64,000 nucleotides of DNA, from the NCBI GenBank assembly GCA_963976625.1, contig CAXBLA010000013.1:30321-94320 (forward strand). Reading direction: 5' to 3'. The position numbers were made by a program, and so were the translations under genes. The notes beneath the pieces were generated by a model, which saw nothing but the letters and a program-made list of their open reading frames with translations, had not been told where the DNA came from and made no database searches. The DNA comes from UBA1924 sp963976625 (GTDB lineage: Bacteria > Planctomycetota > Phycisphaerae > Phycisphaerales > UBA1924). Within the stretch, counting starts at the first letter, position 1. Every line of letters begins with the position of its first letter. This document shows, piece by piece, positions 9,204 through 18,657 of the stretch.

Positions 9204-9839
9204 ATGACCCAAGCACCCCAAGGCAACTACAACCCGCCCGCCCACAACTGGGCAGCGGGGCACCAGCCGAAATCGGACGCGACATCCTGGGTCCTGCCCA
9301 TGATTATCGGCGCGGTGATCTTCGCCGTCGGCTGCGGGTCCGGGCTGATCGTCGGCTGGTTCGGTGGCACCACCAACAACCTCATGGATTTCGTCGGCAA
9401 TATCCAGCCCGCGGAGATCACGATCACACCCACCGCACCCACCATGGCCGTGGTCGGCGAGCCGATCACCGTGACGATCTCGATCACGGACCTCTCGGGC
9501 TCACCCCGCACCATCCAGGACATCGATTGGTCCGGTTCCATGGTCGATAACATGCAGTTCGGCACGATGACACCCAACCCCAGATCGAACAGCATCGATC
9601 AGGAGTACCGCGAGTTGGTCTTCAACCAATCATTGGGCGCGGACCAGAGCGCCGATTTCACTTTCGAACTCACGCCCCTGCACCCGGGCGTCTACACCGC
9701 AGAGATCACGGTCTATATGGACGACTACAACTCCGAATGGACCGAGCTGTTGATCGAAGTGCATGAAAAACCAGAAGATTCAGACAACCCAGCCGATCCC
9801 GATCCATCGATCGACTCGCCCGCAAAGTCTGAACCATAA
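9204..9839 (+). CDS. Membrane-anchored hypothetical protein
   Basis: 211 residues, family not recognised. A hydrophilic N-terminus is followed by one membrane segment (about 28-52, WVLPMIIGAVIFAVGCGSGL). The rest is a beta-rich domain of about 130 residues (AEITITPTAPTMAVVGEPITVTI) that looks like an immunoglobulin-like exported domain, and a low-complexity acidic/proline tail (DNPADPDPSIDSPAKSEP). Probably faces the periplasm as a single-pass protein. No partner gene; convergent with the next gene. Confidence 0.6.
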   Translation: MTQAPQGNYNPPAHNWAAGHQPKSDATSWVLPMIIGAVIFAVGCGSGLIVGWFGGTTNNLMDFVGNIQPAEITITPTAPTMAVVGEPITVTISITDLSGSPRTIQDIDWSGSMVDNMQFGTMTPNPRSNSIDQEYRELVFNQSLGADQSADFTFELTPLHPGVYTAEITVYMDDYNSEWTELLIEVHEKPEDSDNPADPDPSIDSPAKSEP

Positions 9840-9868
9840 ACCGAAAAATGCCTTTCACACAGGTCGGT

Positions 9869-11674
9869 TTATGGCATCGCGTGGTCAGGGACGATGCCAT
9901 TTATGGCAAAGTTCTCGATCTCGCTGGCAGTCCAGCTCTCGAGCGGAAACTCAAGCGGCCCTGTGTAGACTCTGCTCCCGCGGAACCCGACAAAATCGTG
10001 CCAACTCGGGGAAGGGTCCGGCTCAATGACAACGACCACCTTGTAATTCATGTTCTTGAAGTTCGAAAGCGTTTGCCCGTTCGTTCGCACCTCGCCCGCT
10101 ATCAATCGCTCACTCCGAGTGCTCGCCTGGAGCCTTACCTGAGGAATCCTTGGTTCATTTCCCCGATTCCACATTGTCTCAGGCTCAGCGAACACCCCCC
10201 AGTTCCACCAAGTCGCATCACCAGCAAGCAGGATATCTTTCGACTCGAATCCATCGCGATACCAGATCACCTGAACAGAGATCCGTCCCCCAATGAGCAC
10301 CCCGCCGTTAAGCAACGGCGGGATAGGGTTCTTACGCTCAAGGCCGTGCTTAGGAAACTCTTGGTGCTCCGTGAACCAATCAAAATCTGCTTGCGTGAGC
10401 TGTACAGGACTCGGATCATACTGCGCGGATGACTTCTTGAGCAGCACTTGAGGAACCCACTCACCAGTCGTCCGATCAAACCTCACCGAGAGGTGCGCAC
10501 TGATATTCTGCTTGATCAGGTCCTCGAGCTCAAGCGATGAATCTTGGGCCACACGGAGTTTCTGATCAACTCGGTAATCAAGCGGAACCTGCCCTCGGGC
10601 AACTGGTGCATAAAACAAAGTGTCTCGTTCATTCCCTTCGGTCTCAAGAATGGTGTAGTGCACATCGCCCGTCGCTTCTCCCGAGGCGCTCCCCGATACA
10701 ATCCCCAACCGAGTGCCGTTGTACACGGCGCCCTGTCGGTTCTTCCCTTCCTGATCAACCATCCATATACTCGCCCAAGAAAATCGATCCGACCAATATT
10801 CGATAGCTTCTCTCGTTGATGCAAACTCAGTCGGCGAAAACCCATTCATTCTCATCCCGCTAGAGGATTGGCACATAAAATCGAGTTCTCTGGACCTGAT
10901 TCGGAGTCTGTAGGAACCTTGGATCAAGCGCCGCACTTTGAAGTTTGCATAAATCATTGTGTCTGGAGGAACATCCCCGCCTGTATCGAACTCAAAGTGA
11001 ACAACTGAATGAGCCCATCGAGACTCTTGTCGATACGCCTCGTCTGCTCGAACGACTTTCGTGATCATCGACGAATACACTGCTCCCTTCACCGTAGAAG
11101 AGTCAGTGATAACCTCATGTGATTCAAGCCGACCCAACAAAAACACTAGGCGCTTTGATAACCATGAATAGTCTGTCGATTGTCCCGCCGGCCCCCATCC
11201 CGCGAACGGTCCACCCACACGCTCTATTGCGAAGGATTCATAACCCGTGACCGGCACTTGGTACTCGCCGCGGAGCACAAATGAACCAAGCCCCGACCCG
11301 CGCTCTTCAGAGAGAAACGGGAACGACGCGACAAGCACGATGTCGGGCATCGCCCGTTTCCAGCCGTACCTCTGAATCTTCGGCGTCATGACCGCCGCGT
11401 ACGAACCAGCCCACAGCAATAGCGCGAGCATCACAAGACGAAAGCTCCGTCGGGTCTTGCGCATCGAGCGTTTGGTCTTGTGCTCCTTGCCGCACTCCGG
11501 GCACCGGATCGCTTCGCTCGCCACATCCCCGGGCGCACCCGTCAGGTCGTACCAACACTTCTTGCACCGCTGCTCAGGGCGCCCACGGAAACCCGCGCGA
11601 TCCCAGAACCACGCTCGAAGCCCGACCACCACCGCCAGCACCAACAAGAACCAATACAATATTGTCCAGATCAT
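9869..11674 (-). CDS. Membrane protein with N-terminal zinc ribbon
   Basis: About 601 residues. A first membrane helix (ILYWFLLVLAVVVGLRAWFW) leads into a zinc ribbon CKKCWYDLTG...RCPECGKEHK, a basic KTKRSMRKTRR stretch and a second helix (LVMLALLLWAGSYAAV). About 480 residues of unrecognised, presumably periplasmic sequence follow. The same CxxC-x-YxLxG...CPECG ribbon next to membrane helices occurs again at 31.0 kb. The ATG at 11674 is preferred to an in-frame TTG six codons upstream. The body of the gene is less GC-rich than its neighbours. Function unknown. Confidence 0.6.
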   Translation of the reverse strand: MIWTILYWFLLVLAVVVGLRAWFWDRAGFRGRPEQRCKKCWYDLTGAPGDVASEAIRCPECGKEHKTKRSMRKTRRSFRLVMLALLLWAGSYAAVMTPKIQRYGWKRAMPDIVLVASFPFLSEERGSGLGSFVLRGEYQVPVTGYESFAIERVGGPFAGWGPAGQSTDYSWLSKRLVFLLGRLESHEVITDSSTVKGAVYSSMITKVVRADEAYRQESRWAHSVVHFEFDTGGDVPPDTMIYANFKVRRLIQGSYRLRIRSRELDFMCQSSSGMRMNGFSPTEFASTREAIEYWSDRFSWASIWMVDQEGKNRQGAVYNGTRLGIVSGSASGEATGDVHYTILETEGNERDTLFYAPVARGQVPLDYRVDQKLRVAQDSSLELEDLIKQNISAHLSVRFDRTTGEWVPQVLLKKSSAQYDPSPVQLTQADFDWFTEHQEFPKHGLERKNPIPPLLNGGVLIGGRISVQVIWYRDGFESKDILLAGDATWWNWGVFAEPETMWNRGNEPRIPQVRLQASTRSERLIAGEVRTNGQTLSNFKNMNYKVVVVIEPDPSPSWHDFVGFRGSRVYTGPLEFPLESWTASEIENFAINGIVPDHAMP

Positions 11675-11765
11675 TGCTCGACTATACCGCAATCGATCCC
11701 GGGCTGTTCCTTCTTTGTGTCACGCCTATGTCACAACATGTTCACACCATGTTCACAGCAGTTGA

Positions 11766-13007
11766 CTACCCATCATTCTTCTCAGTCTTGGACTCCATCC
11801 ACAGCTTGAGCACTTCTTGCTCGCGGTTCGCCGGGAGCCCGCCGCGAATCTGGGCGGCCCACTGCCCATAGAACTCATCGCCACGCTCGGCCTTGATCTC
11901 TTCGCCGCGGTTCTTAAAGTACATCCAGGTATCCTCGGCCGTATCTTCGATCGCCCGGGTCGTCAGCCCCGCCTTGATCGACTTGGCCGTGCTCAGCCGA
12001 CCGTTGCCCTCATACCCCTCCACCGAGTTGGGCACCCACGCGGGCATATGCTGCCACGCGGCCACGCCGTTGGCCGCGAGGAACGCATCGTCGACCCATT
12101 CGATCCCGGTGTCCACGCCGTGCTTCTTGGCGACGCGCACCGCGCTCTCGACCATGTCGCGCGATGTCCGCTCGCCAGCCGGCGAGATCCCGTTGTACGC
12201 GCCCATGTGGCGCTGCTCGATGCACTGGATCATAAAATCACCAAGATCGCGCACATCGATGTACTGCACGAAGTCATCGCCCGTGCCCGGACCGATCATC
12301 GTCCCGCCCTCCATCGCACGGATCGGCCAGTACGAATACCGCCCCGTCGTGTCGCGCTGCCCGACGATCAGCCCCGGGCGGATCACGCACACCTTGCCGG
12401 GGAATGTCCGCTCGGCCGCTTCCTCAACACGCATCTTCATCGCCCCGTAGTGCACGCCCACCTCGCGGTGCGTTGTGATGCCCGCAGCGATCTCATCGGA
12501 CACCACCGCCTTCTCGCCGGTCTCATCCATGCCGATGCTCGTGCGGTTGGCATACACCGAGGTCGTCGAGATCACCAGATATTGACTCATCGCGGGCTTG
12601 AGGATGTCCATCGCGTCCGTCACGGTTTTCGGCACATAGGTAAAAGTATCGATCACCGCGTCGAACTTCCGCCCGTCGGCGACGAGCTGCTCGAGCCCGC
12701 TCAGATCATTGTACCGATCGCCCGTGATGTGCTCGAGATCCGGGAACATGTCCGGGCCGGTCTGCCCGCGGTTGAACAGCGTCACCTCGTGCCCGCGCTC
12801 CACCGCCCGCCGAACCGCCGGCGGCCCCGCGAACCCGGTGCCGCCAAGGAACAGGATCTTCATTTTCTTGGGCTTGTTCAACAAGCTCATCCCGAGTTCG
12901 CCCGCGCCCAAGGCCGTGCCTCCGAGTGCGAGCAGCGAGACCGCGCCCGCTTGCCCGATGAATGTGCGTCGTGTGGTTTCGTGAGCGTTTCCATTCTCTT
13001 GATTCAT
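11766..13007 (-). CDS. Tat-exported NAD-dependent epimerase/dehydratase-like protein
   Basis: 413 residues. The twin-arginine leader TTRRTFIGQAGAVSLLALGG (residues 11-30) indicates export with a bound cofactor. The Rossmann fold follows with GGTGFAGPPAVRRAVERGH near 55, STTSVY near 150 and YGAMK. It belongs to the extended SDR (epimerase) superfamily and is a distant paralogue of the protein at 27128: both share FDAVID and ISTxSVY stretches. Its ATG overlaps the stop of the upstream transporter gene (ATGA), so the two are translationally coupled. The Shine-Dalgarno AGGAG lies inside that gene's last codons. Substrate unknown. Confidence 0.75.
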   Translation of the reverse strand: MNQENGNAHETTRRTFIGQAGAVSLLALGGTALGAGELGMSLLNKPKKMKILFLGGTGFAGPPAVRRAVERGHEVTLFNRGQTGPDMFPDLEHITGDRYNDLSGLEQLVADGRKFDAVIDTFTYVPKTVTDAMDILKPAMSQYLVISTTSVYANRTSIGMDETGEKAVVSDEIAAGITTHREVGVHYGAMKMRVEEAAERTFPGKVCVIRPGLIVGQRDTTGRYSYWPIRAMEGGTMIGPGTGDDFVQYIDVRDLGDFMIQCIEQRHMGAYNGISPAGERTSRDMVESAVRVAKKHGVDTGIEWVDDAFLAANGVAAWQHMPAWVPNSVEGYEGNGRLSTAKSIKAGLTTRAIEDTAEDTWMYFKNRGEEIKAERGDEFYGQWAAQIRGGLPANREQEVLKLWMESKTEKNDG

Positions 13008-14392
13008 ATCTGTACTCCTGTGTGGTTGTGAATAGCTGATTCGTTGTTCTGCTGCTGTGCCTTGCGTTGCTGCGCGATCGCCAGCGCGGCTGCCAGCCCG
13101 CCCCAGAGCACCGCCAATGGAGCGGCCAACATCGCCAAGCCGCCGAGCCCGTACGCCCCGCCCACGATCAATCGCTCGATCCCCGAGCCGGCGACATCGC
13201 CGCCGCGATAAAAGAACACATCGATGATCGGCTTGGCCTTGTACTTTTCCGAGCTGGGCACCACCGAGAACAGCGTCTCCCTCGCCGGGCGGATCACGGC
13301 GTACCGCGTCGCGCTATGGATCGCCTTGAACGCCACCAGCACCCCGAAGACCTGCCAGCCCTCGACGCCCGGCCGACGCTCGACCCATGCAAGGATCACA
13401 AAGCCGACCACCGTGACGAGTGGCAGGATCGAGAGCACAACTCCGATCCCCAATCGCTTGATCAGGTGCGTGGTGACGAACAACTGCACGAACAGCGTCG
13501 AGAGCTGCGTCCACAGCTCGATCTGCCCGAACATCGAGACGCGCGTCTCAAGCTCGCCCGATGCGTTGGCCACGATGTTTGACTTGGTGAAGTAGATCAG
13601 CGTGTTGCTGATGGTCATCAGCACGATGTACGAAGCAATGCCCAGCAGGTACGGCGAGCGGGCGATCTCTTTGACCCCATCCGCCCAGTGCCCGCCGATA
13701 GGCGAGGGCGTTGCATGATTGGCAGCAAGCTCTGTTTCGTGGGTTGCGTCCTTTTCTGAGCTCCGATCGATTGACCGCACCAGCCTGGCAGCAAGCTCGA
13801 ACATCAGCCCGGCGATCCCCATCTGCACCACCGGGCCAACCGCTTCGGCCAATGACCACACGAAGCTCGACCCGAGCACCATCCCCAGCGTCCCGCCGAT
13901 CCCGATCGACGCGAACACCCGCTTACCCTGCCCCAGCGTCCAGACATCAGCCATCAGCCCCCAGAACAGGCTCACCATAAACAGGTTCACCACGCTGAGC
14001 CACACATAAAACACATACCCGGTGTACAGGCTGGCCCGATCCTCCACAGTGAGCAGTAACACAACAAATACAAACAAACAATGTTTGAGTAATCGATACA
14101 CGATCGGGATACACCGTCGGCGATCGAGCCGAGAGACCATGCCACCAAACAACAACGACACCACCAGCGAACACACGCAGGTGATGACAAAGAGCGTCCG
14201 CAGATCGCTCATCGATCGCTGTACGCCCATCGCGTCACGCACCGGCTTGATCAACGCGTACCCAAACAGCACGAAGAAGAAGCACCCCGCGCAGCGCAGC
14301 GTCATCCCCAGCTCGTCGCGTCGGATGTTGGTGAGCCGATGTATCCAGTTTGGACGATCCCCGATCTCCATAACCGGAATACCCGTGTTCAA
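13004..14392 (-). CDS. Polytopic transporter related to ATP:ADP antiporters / MFS
   Basis: 462 residues with about 11-12 hydrophobic segments. The N-terminal FFFVLFGYALIKPVRDAMG and the late RPARETLFSVVPSSEKYKAKP and FFYRGGDVAGS are typical of the bacterial branch of the NTT/TlcA nucleotide-transporter-like family, often annotated simply as MFS. The natural substrate of free-living homologues is not known to me. An internal loop (SEKDATHETELAANHATPS) is AT-richer than the rest. First gene of a two-gene operon with the Tat-exported epimerase-like protein, with a 4-nt ATGA overlap. Confidence 0.65.
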   Translation of the reverse strand: MNTGIPVMEIGDRPNWIHRLTNIRRDELGMTLRCAGCFFFVLFGYALIKPVRDAMGVQRSMSDLRTLFVITCVCSLVVSLLFGGMVSRLDRRRCIPIVYRLLKHCLFVFVVLLLTVEDRASLYTGYVFYVWLSVVNLFMVSLFWGLMADVWTLGQGKRVFASIGIGGTLGMVLGSSFVWSLAEAVGPVVQMGIAGLMFELAARLVRSIDRSSEKDATHETELAANHATPSPIGGHWADGVKEIARSPYLLGIASYIVLMTISNTLIYFTKSNIVANASGELETRVSMFGQIELWTQLSTLFVQLFVTTHLIKRLGIGVVLSILPLVTVVGFVILAWVERRPGVEGWQVFGVLVAFKAIHSATRYAVIRPARETLFSVVPSSEKYKAKPIIDVFFYRGGDVAGSGIERLIVGGAYGLGGLAMLAAPLAVLWGGLAAALAIAQQRKAQQQNNESAIHNHTGVQI

Positions 14393-14508
14393 ATCCCGAG
14401 TTGCAGACTATTTTGATTTCAATCAATATTTGAACAATCAAGTTCAATCCACATTGTTGAGAGTTGTTCGCCGCTCGGCCATCCCCCACCAAGCGCGTAT
14501 GATCCACG
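14393..14508. promoter_or_regulatory. AT-rich divergent promoter region with inverted repeat
   Basis: Gap between the transporter (minus) and gmhB (plus). It holds a conspicuous AT-rich stretch with TTGAAC-aatcaa-GTTCAA (14430-14447), a perfect 6-bp inverted repeat, preceded by a related TTTCAATCAATATTTGAA segment. Plausible operator/promoter region; no regulator can be named. Confidence 0.35.
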
Positions 14509-15438
14509 ATGCAACCCCCCAGACCCGCCATCTTCCTCGACCGCGACGACACGATCAATCGCAACGCGGACCTGCCCGACGGCGCGTGGGAAGGCGTCAA
14601 ATGGGGCGACCTGCTCAAGCCCGACTACGCCCTGCTGATCCCCGGCGTGATCGAAGCCCTGCGCGCACTCAAGGACGCGGGCTACACGCTCGTCGTCATC
14701 ACCAACCAGGGCGGCGTCGCCCGCGCGGGCGGGACCATGCGCGATGTCGATGCGTGCAACGATCGGATGCGTGCATTGATCCATCAGTCAGAGCACCGCG
14801 AGTCTGGACACGATGACCAGCTCGCCCTCTTCGATGACCAGCTCATCGAGACCTGGTACGCATGCCCCTTCCACCCGGAGACAGGCACCGTCGAGCATCT
14901 CTCTCGCGAACACACCTGGCGCAAGCCGCATCCGGGGATGGTCCACGCCGCGTGCGCCGAGCTGAATCTTGACCCGGCCCGCTCGTGGATGGTCGGCGAC
15001 AAGCAGCGCGATCTCGACGCGGCCATCGCCGCGGGCGTCCCCGCGAGCCAAACGATCCGCGTCGCCCACGACTCCCCGGTGCCCGATCTCGCCCACGCCG
15101 CCCGATTGATCCTGGACATCGAAGACCATCCAAGCGACCACGAACCAGCCGCGCAACGCACCACCGTCACCCTCCACCCGATCGATCCCTACGCCCACCC
15201 GCTGGCCGACGAGCGCGTCCGCGCCACCGTCCAAGCCTCGGCCCACGCCATCGCCGAGCGCACCGGCGTCGTGCTCAGCGAACTCACCGTCACGGATTCC
15301 TCGGTCAGCGCGACACTCGCCATCCACAAACTCGGAGCCTTGGCCTTCATGGCCGAGCTACGCAACCACACCAACCGCTGGCACAAGAGCCACACGGGCA
15401 AGGACCTCTGGCCGAGCTCGAACGATTCGATCCGTTAA
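14509..15438 (+). CDS. gmhB: HAD phosphatase, GmhB-like, with extra C-terminal domain
   Basis: Residues 1-205 match D-glycero-D-manno-heptose-1,7-bisphosphate 7-phosphatase, which acts in ADP-heptose synthesis for the LPS core: FLDRDDTIN with Asp11 and Asp13, VVITNQGGV near 62, RKPHPGM near 138 and VGDKQRDLDAA near 162. The structural zinc site is largely missing: C119 remains, but the following His, Cys and Cys positions read F121, H135 and W137. Residues 206-309 are an added domain (VRATVQASAHAIAERTG ... ELRNHTNRWHKS) that is not part of GmhB and that I cannot name. The heptosyltransferase follows 18 bp later, supporting an LPS role. Confidence 0.8.
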   Translation: MQPPRPAIFLDRDDTINRNADLPDGAWEGVKWGDLLKPDYALLIPGVIEALRALKDAGYTLVVITNQGGVARAGGTMRDVDACNDRMRALIHQSEHRESGHDDQLALFDDQLIETWYACPFHPETGTVEHLSREHTWRKPHPGMVHAACAELNLDPARSWMVGDKQRDLDAAIAAGVPASQTIRVAHDSPVPDLAHAARLILDIEDHPSDHEPAAQRTTVTLHPIDPYAHPLADERVRATVQASAHAIAERTGVVLSELTVTDSSVSATLAIHKLGALAFMAELRNHTNRWHKSHTGKDLWPSSNDSIR

Positions 15439-15456
15439 ACTCAACCGACACGCTCT

Positions 15457-16599
15457 ATGCCCACGAACCACACCCCACTCCGCCTGCTCGTCGTCATGCC
15501 CTCATGGGTCGGCGATGTCGTGATGGCCACTCCCACCGTCCGCAGGCTCCGCGACGCGCATCCGGGCATCTTCATCGGCGCTCTTGTCCGCCCCGGGATC
15601 AACCAGCTCCTTAGCGGCCAGACCCTCTTCGACGAGATCCACACCGCCACCACCCAAGGCATGATGGCGACCAAGAAAACCGCCAATAAGATCCGCCCAC
15701 GCCAGTACGACACCGCGCTGCTGCTGACCAACTCGTTCTCCACCGCGCTCACCACTCGTTTAGCGTTCATCCCACGGCGCATCGGCTACAACCGCGACAC
15801 CCGGGGCATGCTGCTGACCGACCCCGTCAGCCCACCACGCAACGCGGACAAATCCTGGAAGCTGACCCCAGCGGTGGACTACTACTGGAACCTCGCCAGC
15901 CACCTGCTCAACCAAGAACCCGTCGACTGGTCCATCCACACCCCAACCAACTGCAAGGACCTCCCGCTCGCGTTGCCCAAGGGCACCCAGATGGAACTGG
16001 GCTTCACCGACGACGATCAAGCCAAAGCCAGCTCCATCCTCGCCCAAGCCTTCGGCTCCGATCCTACAACCCACCCCAACTACGCCATCCTCAACCCGGG
16101 CGGCAACAACCACGCCAAGCGCTGGCCCGCCGAGCGATTCGCCCACATCGCTAACACCCTGCGCACAAAGCACCGCCTCGCCGTGCTCATCAACGGCTCC
16201 CCAGCCGAAGCCGAACTCTGCGAAGAGATCATCAAACTCACGGACGCATCTCATCCCCCAATCTCCTTGCCCACGCTCGGCAACACGCTGGGCGCGCTCA
16301 AGCCCATCGTCGAGGGCGCTTCGATCATGGTGACCAACGACACGGGCCCACGCCACATCGGCGCAGCATTGGGCACGCCCATCGTCACCCTCTTCGGGCC
16401 GACTGACCCACGCTGGACGACTATCCCCGTCCGCCCGCTCCCATCGGGCAAGCCGTCGGAGATCATCATCGTGGCCGACGACACCCTACCGCCCGACCAA
16501 TCCGCCAACGATCACCCGGATCGCTGCGCCATCGAGCACATCGAGATCAACGAGGTCGAATCTGCGATCGAATCACTGATTTCGTCAGCGAGTGCTTGA
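15457..16599 (+). CDS. Glycosyltransferase family 9 (heptosyltransferase)
   Basis: Transfers ADP-heptose to the LPS inner core on the cytoplasmic face of the inner membrane. 380 residues with GT9 hallmarks: LLVVMPSWVGDVVMATPTVR near residue 10, RRIGYNRDTRG, LNPGGNNHAKRWPAERFA near 210, and VTNDTGPRHIGAALGTPIVTLFGPTDP near 288. Closest in layout to WaaF (heptosyltransferase II). It follows gmhB on the same strand, so the pair forms an ADP-heptose module. The exact position in the core cannot be told from sequence alone. Confidence 0.88.
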   Translation: MPTNHTPLRLLVVMPSWVGDVVMATPTVRRLRDAHPGIFIGALVRPGINQLLSGQTLFDEIHTATTQGMMATKKTANKIRPRQYDTALLLTNSFSTALTTRLAFIPRRIGYNRDTRGMLLTDPVSPPRNADKSWKLTPAVDYYWNLASHLLNQEPVDWSIHTPTNCKDLPLALPKGTQMELGFTDDDQAKASSILAQAFGSDPTTHPNYAILNPGGNNHAKRWPAERFAHIANTLRTKHRLAVLINGSPAEAELCEEIIKLTDASHPPISLPTLGNTLGALKPIVEGASIMVTNDTGPRHIGAALGTPIVTLFGPTDPRWTTIPVRPLPSGKPSEIIIVADDTLPPDQSANDHPDRCAIEHIEINEVESAIESLISSASA

Positions 16600-16635
16600 T
16601 TTCGTTTCCTGTCATTCCGTATTATTTCCTGTACA

Positions 16636-17088
16636 ATGAAACACGATCGGCTCCAACTCATCGCCATGGCCTTCTTTGTCACCGGGTTCGTCCTCGCCGG
16701 TTCTGGATGGTCGCTCGTGCTCACCCGCGCGATGGAAGACCGCCCGGAATGGTCGGTGTGTGGGCTCGACATGTGCATGTGTACGCCGACGACGGCCGCC
16801 GAGCCGTACTGCCCGCTGTGCGAAGTCGCCGACAATGATCCAACCGAAGAGTGCACCAACGAACTACCCGCCAACAACGGGCGGCGCAGCATGCCCAAGA
16901 GCCCACGCTACGAAGCCGCGATGGCCGCCTCCCAGACCGGGTGCGCCTCGATCTTCCTGAGCTTCATCTTCGGTTCCAAAGCCGACGCTCAACTCTCCGT
17001 GCGTCCAAACGCACGCCAACTCATCGTGCAGGACGACCCGCCGATGGATCCATCGCGTGACCTGCCCACGCCCCCACCCCGAGTCTGA
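16636..17088 (+). CDS. Small membrane protein with Cys-rich segment
   Basis: 150 residues, not recognised. One N-terminal membrane helix (LIAMAFFVTGFVLAGSGWSLVL) is followed by a cysteine-rich stretch with about six cysteines between residues 42 and 73 (VCGLDMCMCTP, YCPLCEV, ECTNE). Part of this could bind metal or form disulfides. A second hydrophobic stretch (GCASIFLSFIFGS) and a proline-rich C-terminus follow. It begins 36 bp after the heptosyltransferase and may be cotranscribed. Confidence 0.5.
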   Translation: MKHDRLQLIAMAFFVTGFVLAGSGWSLVLTRAMEDRPEWSVCGLDMCMCTPTTAAEPYCPLCEVADNDPTEECTNELPANNGRRSMPKSPRYEAAMAASQTGCASIFLSFIFGSKADAQLSVRPNARQLIVQDDPPMDPSRDLPTPPPRV

Positions 17089-17185
17089 ACCTTCGTTTCT
17101 CTGAGCTGTTCTTGATGCGCCCGATCTTCCGGGCGATCCGGTTCTTCGCGCCGCCATACCCGCGGCACGGAACGAAAGGCTACCC

Positions 17186-17965
17186 ATGACATCTCACGCC
17201 CCAACGCGCCATGCGTTCACGCTCATCGAGCTGCTGGTGGTCATCGCGATCATCGCGCTGCTCATCGGCATCCTCCTGCCCGCACTCAGTGGTGCACGGG
17301 ACACCGCCCGCTCGGTCAAGTGTCTGTCCAATCTACGGACGCTCGGGCTCACCGTGCAGCAGTACGCCGACGCCAACCACGGGCTCCTCCCAAGATCGAG
17401 CCACTCCGCCGGATTCAACGCCCTCCCCTGGGCGGCGAGTCTCTACGAGCCGATCACCGGTAGAAGCTTCGAGGGCACGAGCTACGCATGGGATGACCAA
17501 GGCTGGTGGGACGCGACGAATACCTTCTATCGCTGCCCCCACGATCGACGCGAGAGCCCGATCGAGCAGCCCGGGCTCCCGTTTTCGCTACCGGCGCTCA
17601 GCTACGCGATGAATGTGTATTTCGAGTTGACCCCGTCCGAGATTGATCCGGCACGCGCTGTACATTCAACGCGTTCATCGAAGGCACCGTTCCGCAAGAT
17701 CCACGCGACCCCGCGTCCATCGTCCACCGTCCTCATGGGCGGGACCGAAGGAAGCAGCTCGCGTGATCACATCATGGCGCACTTCTGGCGGACCGCCGGG
17801 GTCGATCCGACCGCCGAGGTCGCCTCGCTTCGTCACGGCGATTCGTCGGGCTATGTCTACCTCGACGGGCACGCATCCAACGAGCCGCTCAGTGAAACCT
17901 ACGACCCAGAAACCAATCGTGATCAATGGAACCCCATGATCAAAAAACTGTTCCCCAAAGACTAA
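17186..17965 (+). CDS. Prepilin-like protein with type IV pilin/pseudopilin leader
   Basis: 259 residues. A short basic leader precedes the class III signal HAFTLIELLVVIAIIALLIGILLPAL, which a prepilin peptidase would cut before the Phe. The region after the helix, SGARDTARSVKCLSNLRTLGL, and the late SGYVYLDGHA motif are typical of the large planctomycetal family of prepilin-like proteins. Such proteins are numerous in Phycisphaerae and their role is poorly known. It precedes two PEP-CTERM-like exported proteins on the same strand. Confidence 0.85.
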   Translation: MTSHAPTRHAFTLIELLVVIAIIALLIGILLPALSGARDTARSVKCLSNLRTLGLTVQQYADANHGLLPRSSHSAGFNALPWAASLYEPITGRSFEGTSYAWDDQGWWDATNTFYRCPHDRRESPIEQPGLPFSLPALSYAMNVYFELTPSEIDPARAVHSTRSSKAPFRKIHATPRPSSTVLMGGTEGSSSRDHIMAHFWRTAGVDPTAEVASLRHGDSSGYVYLDGHASNEPLSETYDPETNRDQWNPMIKKLFPKD

Positions 17966-18014
17966 TCCATTTCAAACCATACATACACATCTCATAAACA
18001 AAATAGGAATTCAC

Positions 18015-18656
18015 ATGAACCTCAACCACACCATCGTTTCAACACTCGCACTCGCGGCCATCTCCGGTATCACCAGCATCGCCAGCGCGGACCTGCCCGA
18101 AGCCCACACCTGGCCCATGAGCCACATCATGGTCTCGATGGAAGGCAACACGCTCCACGCCCATGTCGGCACCAGCGCCGACAACCCCATCCTCATGCAG
18201 CGGTTCCTGGGCGAGTCCTACGACGGCAACGCCTCGGCCCTCAACGATCAGTACTACTCCGATCAGTACGGCTGGGCCCTCGACGGCCTCGTCGATCCCG
18301 GATTCGGCAACTCGATCTGGATCGAGATGACCGAGCAGTCCGACGGGCTCGCGACTTACGAGGGTGGGCGGCGCATGATGATCGGCGAGCAATCCTTCGA
18401 TTCGATCCTCGGCACCGACGGCTCGGCCATCAACTGGCAGTGGTCGGGCATGATGATGCACAACTGGTACGCCGCCGGCGAGCTGGGCGATTACGAAGCC
18501 AGCTACCGCGTCTATGTCGGCGACAGCTCGGGCAACGCCGTCACCGGCTACGCCGACACCAATGTCACCCTCAACCTCCGAGCCGTCCCCGCTCCGTCCG
18601 GGCTCGCCCTGCTGGGTATGGGCACCATGATCGCATCACGCAGAAAGCGGGCTTGA
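18015..18656 (+). CDS. Exported protein with PEP-CTERM-like sorting tail (copy 1)
   Basis: 213 residues: a Sec signal peptide (LALAAISGITSIASA), a central domain of about 160 residues of unknown function, and a C-terminal VPAPSGLALLGMGTMIASRRKRA tail, i.e. a VPAP-type PEP-CTERM-like signal (motif, hydrophobic helix, Arg cluster) processed by an exosortase. The next gene is a diverged paralogue; both share MSHxxVxx, GWA-DG, EQSD, FDxILGT-GS, HNWYAA and ASYxVxVGD-xGN. Role unknown, presumably surface or extracellular. Confidence 0.75.
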   Translation: MNLNHTIVSTLALAAISGITSIASADLPEAHTWPMSHIMVSMEGNTLHAHVGTSADNPILMQRFLGESYDGNASALNDQYYSDQYGWALDGLVDPGFGNSIWIEMTEQSDGLATYEGGRRMMIGEQSFDSILGTDGSAINWQWSGMMMHNWYAAGELGDYEASYRVYVGDSSGNAVTGYADTNVTLNLRAVPAPSGLALLGMGTMIASRRKRA

Positions 18657-18657
18657 T

